A DNA stretch of 27,083 bases, taken from the NCBI GenBank assembly GCA_000787465.1, contig JSYX01000405.1:1-27083 (forward strand). Direction: 5' to 3'. This document shows, one piece after another, positions 1 to 8,200 of this stretch. Made by a program: the position numbers and the translations under genes. The stretch's first letter is position 1. The number at the start of each line of letters is the position of its first letter. Under the pieces are notes generated by a model. The model did no database searches and was not told the DNA's origin. It worked only from the letters and a program-made list of their open reading frames with translations. The DNA comes from Thermomucor indicae-seudaticae. Lineage: Eukaryota; Mucoromycota; Mucoromycetes; Mucorales; Lichtheimiaceae.

Positions 1-232
1 GGACGCAGGTTAGCACGAAATAGACGTTAGCTACATATTATTTGTCGCCAGCTCGTTTAGCCTTCTACATCGATACCCAGACCAAAGGTGTTCTGAATAT
101 GCTGCTAGACAAGATAGCCGCCTACGTGGCTTTATATAACCAGACACTTTTTGCTTTTAAAGCTCCCATTTCATTCAGAGAAAGCTTTCTTATTGACATA
201 ATAGTAAAACAACATCTTTTTTTTTTTTTTTT
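1..232. other. Left-edge flank, no gene assigned
   Basis: This stretch lies downstream of the Get3 stop codon. A plus-strand frame stays open from about position 42 to 236 and begins in a protein-like way, but it has no homology I recognise and ends in a homopolymer. It could be the 3' end of a neighbouring gene that starts outside the window, or chance. I see no RNA gene here. Confidence 0.3.
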
Positions 233-234
233 TT
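217..234 (-). repeat. A18 tract fused to the Get3 stop codon
   Basis: Eighteen consecutive T on the plus strand read as A18 on the coding strand. The tract starts inside the TAA stop codon of the Get3 gene, so the encoded mRNA carries a genomic A-run from the stop onward. The gene keeps its introns, so this is not a processed retrocopy. The length of such a homopolymer is sensitive to sequencing error. Confidence 0.85.
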
Positions 235-1577
235 ACTGAGGAGGTTGGAAGGGCTCTACCAACATTTTACTAAACTCTTTGATATCTTCCACGCCGCGCA
301 CTTCCTTTGTTAACAATGGCATCCGAACAATGTGGAAATCCTCGTACAGGTCATAGATCTGCTCCAAGTATTTCTGTTGCATTTTATGTCGTACATTGCA
401 ATGCTCGCAGTTTGATCCTAGAGAGAGCGGTGAGAATCCCCCACCCAGTATTTTGCTTCTTTCTTTCTTTCTTACCTTCTTTTGGGAACAGGAGCTGGTT
501 GACAACAATGTTGTGTGTGTCGATATGGTATGCTGTCAGTTCTTGGATCATGCGTTCGGTCTCATACAGGGACAAGAACTCGGAAATGCAAACGCAGATG
601 AACGTGGTGGTATTCTACAAGCCCATGAATAACTGACAAACCAGGCCATGACGGAGGATATACTTACGGGATCTTTGAATTGGTTGTTCACCTCGGTGAT
701 CACAGACCGCATCTCCTCCAACTTTGAAAACATATCCTCTTGATTGGCATTCAGTCCCATCATGCCCGATACTTGCTGGAACATGGGGCCGAAGCGACCG
801 CTCAGACCACTGATCTTGGCTAATGCCTTTTCCAAAACGGTAGGGAATGACAAGAAACGCAGAGTGTGACCCGTAGGCGCTGTATCGAACACAATGACCG
901 AGTACTTCATTGACTTGACTTGCCTATCATCATCCCGTCAGCATACAACGCGCATCTTTTGCAGACAGACAGACCACTTACTTCATCACTTCAGCAAAAC
1001 CCATAGCCTCGTCCACACCAGGAATAGCGTAGGCCAAATCCTGCACCATACTTCCCATTGCGTTTCCCTGGTCGGCTATATCTTTTATGAGTACCATCAT
1101 TGGGCAGCCTCGTACGAACAATAATAATTACACTGCTCAAGCATTTCTTGAATACTGGATGTCGGATCAATTTCCTAGTACAATACATCATGTCTACTAA
1201 ACACACAATAAAACACACATGCACGCGCACCGTTGTTCTTACCATGGCATAGAGGTTGTTAAAGCCGTTCACTAGCGTGGCCTCTTTGGAAAACTTTTGT
1301 CCAAATGCATCGGACAGGTTGTGCGCAGGGTCCGTAGAAATTAAAAGTACAGATTCTCGTACTTTGGAAAGCTGAACGGCCAAAGAGCAAGACGTCGTTG
1401 TTTTACCTTGATGAAGTCTGCCATTGAGTTCTCTCTCGTATTTTTCATTTTCAGGGTCCACAACGTACCAACACCGCCTTTGCCACCCACAAAAATCCAG
1501 TGAAGCGAAGTTTGGTCTAGGACGTTCTTCAGAGTAGGTTCCAGAGGCTGGAAATCGTCATCAGAGAGATCGGACAT
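233..1577 (-). CDS. GET3: Get3/ArsA-type ATPase (guided entry of tail-anchored proteins)
   Basis: Cytosolic homodimeric ATPase that receives tail-anchored membrane proteins and delivers them to the Get1/2 receptor at the ER. Seven exons: 1577-1469, 1406-1243, 1174-1132, 1108-982, 923-668, 614-476, 417-233; spliced length 340 aa, normal for the family. Seen in order: the deviant P-loop GKGGVGKTTTS, split by intron 1; switch I region [12 protein letters not shown]; the [15 protein letters not shown] segment; switch [13 protein letters not shown]; the CEHC zinc-binding pair of the dimer interface; and the C-terminal [12 protein letters not shown] block. I chose the Met at 1577 because it begins the conserved acidic N-terminus; an in-frame Met at 1670 would add 31 residues. 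Oddities: intron 3 would be only 23 nt (1109-1131), yet it is required for frame, and the stop runs into an A18 tract. Confidence 0.93.
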
Positions 1578-1670
1578 CGCGTTAGAAACTAAAGGATCGC
1601 CAGAGAAGGAGGTTCGCGAAGGGTTGGTGATTGCAGAGGAATTAAGGTTCCGCATAGGCGTCTTTTGCAT

Positions 1671-1940
1671 TCAGCTGCACATTATCTCTTCCATACTCAA
1701 GATCATGGACAGTTATCTTTGGATATTATAATTAACAGTATGTCTGTCTATAACTCTCCATACCAGGCTGACGTTTACATGTCTGTTTCCTATCGTGATA
1801 CCGTCGCAATGGATTTAATTTTCTAGCGCCAAACCAAAAGCGCTAGTGATTGATATACGACCCACCCGGCAATGTCAGTCATGGATATCCAGGCACCTCT
1901 CGGTTGTTGCAAATCCCCTTTATTCAGTTCAACGAAGGGT
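1671..1940. promoter_or_regulatory. PDK1 3' flank / Get3 5' flank with a perfect dyad
   Basis: Both neighbouring genes are on the minus strand, so this spacer holds the PDK1 3' end and the Get3 promoter. The only structure I can point to is a perfect inverted repeat, CTAGCGC (1823-1829) and GCGCTAG (1840-1846), with a 10-nt AT-rich spacer. It could be a dyad transcription-factor site or an RNA hairpin. No TATA box is clear. Confidence 0.35.
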
Positions 1941-4158
1941 CTATGCAGCTACTCCGAAACTATCAACCAACATTGAGTTGATGATATTGACCCAATCCTG
2001 TGCGTGACCCTCAGGATCTTCAAACGTATAGTCTTTTTGAGGCTAACGGCTTTTGCTCAGTAACAATTCTTTCCCCGCACTTGAACAAACTTACTGTATG
2101 TATAACGAAAACAGATTTTGTCTTTAATTCAGGTAACAGTTCTGGTGTCCAGGCGATTTCGCACCGCAAGTTGCCACCTGCTCCATTCAGCTCTCGTCCT
2201 TCGTCCAAATAAAGAAGTCGTGGACGGTCTGTGAGAATCAGATACCTTTTCTTTGAAAAAAGTCCACGTCTTCGTACCATACGCCCAGCTTTGATGATCG
2301 ATTCATTGGGATAGAGGTGCGGCATCCATGGCGGATGCGATTGTTCGCCTAATCTTTCTAACGTTGAAGAAGTGGAAGTACGTCTCATCATCTCTTGGCT
2401 GCTGATATGGGAAGGATGTACCGCAGCTTCAGGCTCTGCAGGAATCATCGACAGTGGCTCACTCGCCGCCACCGGGGGTATAATGCTGTCTCCTTCTTCA
2501 TCATGGCACGCTGCTTCGTCACTAAACGGATTTCCTTCCTCGTCTCGGAACCAGGCGTCGAATTCACTCTCGTTATCGTCTCTGAGATCATCGAAAATGT
2601 CATTGTCTCTGCAGTTAGGCCGCTGTCGCCCTAGTTTTTCGTCCAACTGTTCTTTAATCGGTGGTGCCTGCTGTTCCCAGATATGGTCCCAGTCGACGCC
2701 CTCGAAAAATGGATGCTGCTTGATAGCATCGATGCCACCCCTGCTGCTCGAACCCAGGCGCTCTTGCGGTTCTGACACCAATATCCTCTGGACCAGATCT
2801 TTCGCGACTTCCGGAAACTCTTCTGGAAAAGCGTACTCCAAGTTCTTCACCTTTTGGAATATCAAGTAATCCGTAGCGGCCTTGAACGGAGATCGCCCGC
2901 TCAGCATTTGAAATATGACACATGCAAAAGCCCACAAGTCTGACCTGTTTTGTTTGTCCATCAGTATTAACTTTCCAGATAACCTGCTTGCCATTTCGAT
3001 GACCTACTCTCTTGATGTTGGCTCACTCCTTAACAGTTCCGGCGAGACATATTCAGCAGTACCAACGAATGACCGAGATTTGCTACTGTCTGCTGCTTGT
3101 CCTATAGAAATGTCTTTAGTTGAAGGTCAGAAGGCGAGTGTGGGCTCTTTTCTTTTTTACCTTCATCAGCTCCATCTGGTTGTAATATCTTTGCTGATCC
3201 GAAATCCGTAATTTTAACGTGCATACGATCATCCAACAGAATGCTGGTTCCACTGTTATCATCGCCGCTGATCCCCCATCCAGAAAAGAGAGAAAAAGCT
3301 TACTTTTCTGGTTTAATATCTCTACAGAATGACCCCATTTAAATACAGCTCTCTTGGATTTGCCTCCAAACCCATCTTACCTATGGATAACGTTTTGGCT
3401 GTGGATATGTTCAATGGCAAGTAATATTTCAGCAGCATAAAACCGTGCAGTACTCAGATCAAAGGGTGCCAGCTATGCAAAAAAATTCGTATGTGTGTGT
3501 GTGTGTGAGTGAGCGTTCAAATGTTCTAATCATTTACCCTTCGGATATATGTATACAACTCTCCATTCCTTGCCAAATCCAACACGTAGTCTAGAGAAAA
3601 GAGTTACTCGTTGTCCTCGTATAACCAAGAACAGGTACTCACATAGACTTCGATTATCCTTGAACGTCCAGTAGAGTCTCACGATACCGGGATGGTTCAT
3701 TTTACTGAGAGCATCGCGCTCAATCATGACATACTTTACTTTGTCGTTCTTTACGATATGGGCCTTGTCGAGTTTCTTGATGGCGTATTGCTTGCCGGTT
3801 GTTTTGTCTCGAGCCATAAGCACCTGGTTGCGGGGATGCATCAAACTCCCATCCCTCACACATACACTGGGAACGTTCTGTAACTTACAGTCGAATAACT
3901 TCCTTCACCCAATATAGGCCCGTACTCGAAATCAGTAACCGTGCGTCGAAGTCGGTGAAGCGGATGAGAAGGATTATCAACGTCGGTTGCCGTTATGGGC
4001 TGCCGCGTGCCGCCGCTTTCGACATTGTTGTCGCCATTGTTACTGCCTATTTCCGTAGTGTTATTCGGTTTGCATAAAATGGTCGTAGAACAGGTGACCC
4101 ATACCATCATTGACATGTTCTTCTGGCTCAGGAGGGTATCGACCGCCCTCCGAGGCAT
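1941..4158 (-). CDS. PDK1-like protein kinase with PH domain
   Basis: Homologue of 3-phosphoinositide-dependent kinase 1 (yeast Pkh1/2 group), which phosphorylates the activation loop of AGC kinases. Nine exons: 4158-3889, 3823-3643, 3590-3538, 3472-3381, 3321-3304, 3252-3161, 3113-3008, 2944-2095, 2042-1941; 587 aa. Seen: glycine loop GEGSYSTV, VAIK-type lysine in YAIKKLDKAHI, the KNDKVKYV segment of the PIF pocket, catalytic HRDIKPEN, DFGSAK, activation segment SFVGTAEYVSPE, and SDLWAFACVIFQ. An acidic linker follows, then a C-terminal PH domain (about residues 470-587) starting near IIKAGRMVRRRGLFSKKRYLIL and ending YTFEDPEGHAQDWVNII. A stop codon lies just upstream in frame, so 4158 is the longest start; the first 70 residues are poorly conserved. 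Yeast Pkh kinases lack the PH domain, so this gene keeps the animal-like layout. The exon at 3304-3321 is only 18 nt. Confidence 0.93.
3492..3512 (+). repeat. TG microsatellite in a PDK1 intron
   Basis: A short GT/TG dinucleotide run lies inside the 65-nt intron between the PDK1 exons that encode TYIRR and LAPFD. It is likely length-variable and has no evident function. Confidence 0.7.
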
Positions 4159-4482
4159 CGATTACCGTACTTGGTGCCATTGTCTCGTTCTACAAGAGAA
4201 TCGTCGCTCCGATTTATATACAGTGATTGGACGCCTTGATTCGATAGACGAGCAAGGAGTTGGCCAACTTCTGGACAGTTCTGTTTTCGGACCAATCAAG
4301 TTACACACAGTCTTCGCTGATGCCGTTGCCGCGCAACTCAGACCCAGTTGCTCGGATGCATCCATACATGGCCAAGTTCTATAGGGCTCTTTACGTATTT
4401 CATTAGATTAAAACAGACAAAAATTAAGGAACTTTGATGTGCTAACAAGTGTCTATTGGCTCTTTTTTGCTGATCCTCAGAA
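4159..4482. other. PDK1 5' flank / ferrochelatase 3' flank
   Basis: A 324-bp spacer between two minus-strand genes. Short frames in it show no conserved motif. It should hold the ferrochelatase polyadenylation region near 4482-4380 and the PDK1 promoter nearer 4160-4300. No other element is evident. Confidence 0.4.
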
Positions 4483-5880
4483 TTACAGATCCTTGTTACT
4501 CTTGGAAGCAAAGAACTCTCGAGTGATCCCGCAGCTATCAAACGTGCAGCTTGGACACCGTAGAAACCATTGATCCGATACGACCTGCTTGCTATCCATA
4601 TGCTCTTTAACGATATCTGCCATGGCCTTCACAAAGCTTGGGTCGTCATTCAGTGATTCTGCTCGCTTCAATCCAGTGACCCCAGCCTAAGCGATACATG
4701 AGTCGCGAGTATCCTCACAGTGATAGAGCATTACAGACCTCCTTGGCTTCTTTCCCGTATTCTATATCCAGTTCGAACAATGTCTCTATATGGTCCGTTG
4801 TGAAAGCAATCGGGACAAGGAGCAGGTTCTTTTTGCCAGCAGCTCCGTAATTTTTGATCGCATCTGACGTCTGTGGACCCAACCAAGGCTGGGGTCCTAC
4901 TTGGGACTGCCACACCAAGCGGAAGGGATTTTTCACCCCAAGGCGGGCCATCACTTGATGGACTGAGCTCGCCACTTCGCTCGGGTATGGGTCACCACGG
5001 TTGACGACGGACATTGGAAGAGAGTGAGCCGAGAAAAGGATAATCACCTGGTCTCGCTCTTCCTTGGGATATTCCTGAAGCTTTGATTCGATACGACGCG
5101 CAACAGCCTACTTGCAACTTAATAATGGGCTGTCTTGAAGGGGTGTTCACTTTGGGAAAACTTACATCAATGAATCCGGGATGCCGATGCCATCGGTCAA
5201 TAATGCTCCACTTAATGTCTTGCATACCCGTCCTCTGGATCCCGCGATAGAGCTCGTTTAGACTGCTGCCGGTCGTTGAGCATGAATATTGCGGATATTG
5301 ACTAAAGACGATAGCTCTCTGGACCTTGTCGGCCTTCATTTGCTCCAATGCAGTTTGCGTCGACGGCTCCACGTAGCGGAATGCAATGTAGTGCTTGTGT
5401 GGCGCTATACGATTCATTATTATTCTTTATTCGAGAAAAAAGTTTCCATAGATCGTACTTGCCAGTTTCCGGCGAAAGTTTGTCCAAGAGCTTTTCCATA
5501 CTTTCACCTTGTTTGCGTGTCCAGGCCAAGATTGGAGAGCCACCTCCGATCTGTGCGTATTGCTCCTGTATACTGGGTGTGCGTCTCCGAGCAATAAAGG
5601 TAGCCATGTGCTTCTGAAACGGGAGCTTCATAATGTCGCGATCGGAAAACAGACTGTGCAGGAAACTGTGGACATCCTCGAGCGTTTCCGGACCGCCCAT
5701 GTTCGTCAGCAGAATGGCGGTTGGTCTAAGAACAACTCAGTCTTTCGCATGCGCGTCGTGTCTGTTATGCACAACATACGGCTTCTGCTTCGTAGCAGTG
5801 TTGGTTGTATAGCCGCGTAATGTCGTGGCGATCGGCGAAATCCTTGCCTGAAGGATACCTGTAAACCTTTTTGTCTGCAT
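4483..5880 (-). CDS. HEM15: Ferrochelatase, mitochondrial, [2Fe-2S] type
   Basis: Inserts Fe(II) into protoporphyrin IX, the last step of haem synthesis, at the matrix face of the inner mitochondrial membrane. Five exons: 5880-5780, 5725-5463, 5404-5166, 5107-4739, 4686-4483; 391 aa, close to the yeast enzyme. Seen: a basic, Ser/Thr/Ala-rich presequence beginning [11 protein letters not shown], then [14 protein letters not shown], the [17 protein letters not shown] block, catalytic-histidine segment [11 protein letters not shown], and [17 protein letters not shown] carrying the conserved acidic residues. The C-terminus has CPSCTFDSC, a CX2CX4C pattern that with the Cys of the YPQYSC block gives the four cluster ligands known from animal and fission-yeast enzymes. 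The Met at 5880 suits a targeting peptide better than the in-frame Met at 5925. Intron 2 (5405-5462) has a GC donor, and intron 4 (4687-4738) has the unusual donor GTCTGT. Confidence 0.95.
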
Positions 5881-6231
5881 GACTGAAAGCAAATCCAACT
5901 GATCTTGCTGTCTTTTTACCTCCATGCCTGGTTAGAAATGTAAGGGAAGCCATGAAAAAGTCCAGAAAGTTGCGTGACACAAAATTGACGCAATTCGAGC
6001 AATGACCGCAATTGTACAGACTAAGGCACACGTTGGCGAACAACTACCAGCAGAAACATGTTTTCCACTAGGATTCGATTGTAACCTGTAGCTTTGCATC
6101 GATCAAGTCCTGGAGTTCCTGTAGTTTTATCACGTAGTACGCTTATTACGTGAACATTATGTCGTTAGCTTCGTTCCTTTGCGCTAGAGGTTTCTGGATA
6201 ACTCCTTGCACGCTCCTGCGGTGGCGTCTTA
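5881..6231. promoter_or_regulatory. Ferrochelatase upstream region with inverted repeat
   Basis: The 5' flank of the ferrochelatase gene. It contains a perfect 7-bp inverted repeat, TCACGTA (6130-6136) and TACGTGA (6147-6153), about 250 bp upstream of the start codon, with a 10-nt spacer. The half-sites resemble CACGT-type bHLH or bZIP cores, but no regulator can be named from sequence alone. Confidence 0.35.
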
Positions 6232-6323
6232 TCAAGTTGAAGTGATATTTGCGCCAGGATTGGAAAAGGGATTTACGGTAAAATCGAGATATGTAGGAGA
6301 CTGTCTACTGATTGGACTCTCTA

Positions 6324-6368
6324 CAGTAACCGCTCGATGTAGTTATCGCTCGATTTAGTGATCACTTT
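6324..6368 (+). repeat. Left terminal repeat region of the pogo-like element
   Basis: Begins at the terminal CAGTAACCGCTCG, followed by two tandem copies of a CGCTCGATNTAGTNAT unit, then the palindrome AGTGATCACT. The arrangement resembles transposase-binding repeats in pogo/Tigger ends. Confidence 0.65.
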
Positions 6369-6426
6369 TCCATTCACCATTTTGGTAAGCAGGTACATAT
6401 CACTAGTTCTATATATTGATCAATGT

Positions 6427-6681
6427 TCAGATGCATTGTTTTATGAAGCGCTGATAACAGATAGCCAGCCTCTGTCGATTGTTGAAAGGGAACCGCTTTG
6501 TCTCACTAATCTCCTCGTTGGCGTCGCTGAGTAGCTTTCTTTTCGCTGACTGATATACCGCTTCTTTGATCTCGCTGGAAGTAATCAATCGGGACATTGA
6601 AGTGAACACTGAAAACGAACAGGAAGACAACCTGAAGGGCCCGTTTATATGTCTAAAAATAATTGTTATAGTGCTATCCAA
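6427..6681 (-). pseudogene. Possible truncated pogo/CENP-B-type transposase N-terminus
   Basis: An ORF of up to 84 aa inside the element; an inner Met begins MSRLITSSEIKEAVYQ. Its C-terminal part, KRFPFNNRQRLAICYQRF, resembles the start of the CENP-B/psq helix-turn-helix of pogo transposases (basic residues, then a hydrophobic residue, then KLxIC or RLAIC). A stop follows directly. The DNA-binding domain is incomplete and the DDE catalytic domain is absent, so it cannot be an active transposase. The assignment rests on a short motif plus the surrounding inverted repeats. Confidence 0.45.
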
Positions 6682-6838
6682 TCCTCGTCCTCAACGTTCT
6701 CTGGAAACTAGCAAAACGGTCATCCGTGATAATTACCGATCATTCTAGAAGCATGCTTTCTCTTGTGAAGCCTATCGAAACAATTGGAAGATGATATATT
6801 ACAACTACTGATTGATTTATGTAGTGATAATATTATGC

Positions 6839-6889
6839 AGTGATCACTTTTGGTTTTCCCGGGGTGATCGTTACCGCGAGCGGGTACTG
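6839..6889 (-). repeat. Right terminal repeat region of the pogo-like element
   Basis: Read on the minus strand from 6889 it begins CAGTACCCGCTCG. The first subterminal unit matches the left-end 16-mer at about 11 of 16 positions. The AGTGATCACT palindrome lies at its inner edge. It has diverged more than the left end. Confidence 0.55.
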
Positions 6890-8200
6890 TACTTTCATAA
6901 GACCAAAGAAAGTGGCGCCCTGGGAAACTGTCTAACGAAGCGAACTGATTCTTCTCTTTGACGCCTACTTTTTTCTGCAATAGGCCTAGTGACAGACGGT
7001 CGGTACGACCCCAGGTTTTCAGCATATCGAAAACAAAAGGGCCAAAGTAACATTGGGTAAAAGACCCAGCATGCAGTCCACTGGGCCCTGCCTCCATTCT
7101 CGTCTCCGCCCTTCTCCAAACATCGACGTGTTCTGACGGGCCACTACGGAGATGTTGAGCTGTCCGTCTCTGAAGGCCCATTGATCGTCGGCCCTTTTTC
7201 TTGGCTTCGCCAGTTGACCTCTTCCTGTACAATATGGATCAAAAATGAGATCGTATAAAAACCTTAATGACATCTGCTTGAAGAGGCGTACCATCTGGCG
7301 TTTCCCCAGTATACATTGCATGCCCATACTTTCGCATCTCTTGGTCACGCACGCCCCATGATCTTGACAGGGGCGGTTCGTCACGTCCGGGTCTGAGACA
7401 AGGCTTCGCAGCGGATGATCCAGGCGATAAGGACGTCTAACAGGGAGTCATCATTCTGCCTGGTCCTCTGGCAGGACATATGCATATCGAGCGGCAGAAA
7501 TGAACCGAACGCAGTGCCAAAGCACGGACCCATGCCCATCGAAAGGAAGTGTTCGTCCTTCACAGGATCACGACTCTTGGGGCGTGGACTGCAAGAGCTG
7601 AGCAGCGCTTTTTTCTTTCACACTGCCCCCAAACGTTCTAAGCGAGTCAAGCGGATTCTGTTAATACCAGTCAAGACCGGTGTACATATGGGGCCGTTCA
7701 ATAAGATGTTACCGTATTTTTGAGGCTGCTTGGTAATCCCATGGTTCCCTCACGCTGCTGCTACCCATGGTTCCAAGCAGGCAACGTCATCGAAGCCGAA
7801 GCCTTCCGTTCTTGCCGTCGATGCAGAAACGTAATGCGGTGTTCCGAAATGACTGCAACCTGCGACGTGACCTTTTACTGTCGCGCAGGTGCTGAATTCG
7901 AGAAAAACAGAAGGCGATTCGAAGACATTGTCAGGAAAGTGTTTGTCGTCCGCGTAAGCATTATTCATGCCGCGTGGATTTCCAACTGCGGTGTTTGATT
8001 TCCCACTCCAGACATGATGACCAGTGATGTCTAACGAAGAAACATGTAGATACTTGTATAATAGAAAAGTGCTTCTTTCAAGATTACGAACGGTAAAAAG
8101 GAACAGGACCGTTTATTTGTAAACCCATGTGGTCTACAAAAACCATCTCGAGGGCTGTTGCCTATAGTATTTCATCACAAAACTGCGTACGGTGCGAAAG

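Larger units (their letters stand above)
6324..6889 (-). mobile_element. Pogo/Tigger-like DNA transposon remnant (566 bp, TA target duplication)
   Basis: The left end starts CAGTAACCGCTCG and the right end, read inward, starts CAGTACCCGCTCG: 12 of 13 bases match as terminal inverted repeats. Each end is flanked by TA (6322-6323 and 6890-6891), the target duplication of Tc1/mariner-pogo elements. Inside the left end, two 16-bp tandem units (6331-6346 and 6347-6362) match at 14 of 16 positions, as is common for pogo-type subterminal repeats. The palindrome AGTGATCACT occurs near both ends (6357-6366 and 6839-6848). The only internal coding trace is a short minus-strand ORF. At 566 bp the element is far too short for a full transposase, so it is an internally deleted, non-autonomous copy. 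Confidence 0.65.
6232..8030 (-). pseudogene. Degenerate coding region of unknown family, split by a transposon
   Basis: Several protein-like minus-strand segments lie here in different frames. They include 7381-7563 (starting MKDEHFLSMGMGPCFG), a short frame around 7265-7380 (RKYGHAMYTGETPDG), 6982-7232 (ending GRTDRLSLGLLQKK), and a segment after a plausible acceptor at about 6931 (TVSQGATFFGLMK). I could not join them into one clean model: stops and frame changes occur at about 7618-7620 and 7380 without convincing introns. The last segment runs into the transposon at 6889; beyond it, at 6321-6232, the same frame continues about 30 codons before a stop. No family is recognised. It may be a decayed gene, or a real gene with introns I cannot resolve. 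Confidence 0.3.

Noticed and set aside
307..636. Plus-strand ORF of 109 codons
   Set aside because: It is antisense to Get3 exons 6 and 7, which are conserved.
6835..6931. Continuous C-terminal peptide ending ...PGKPKVITA
   Set aside because: The last 19 codons are the transposon's terminal repeat read as protein, so this is not the native C-terminus.
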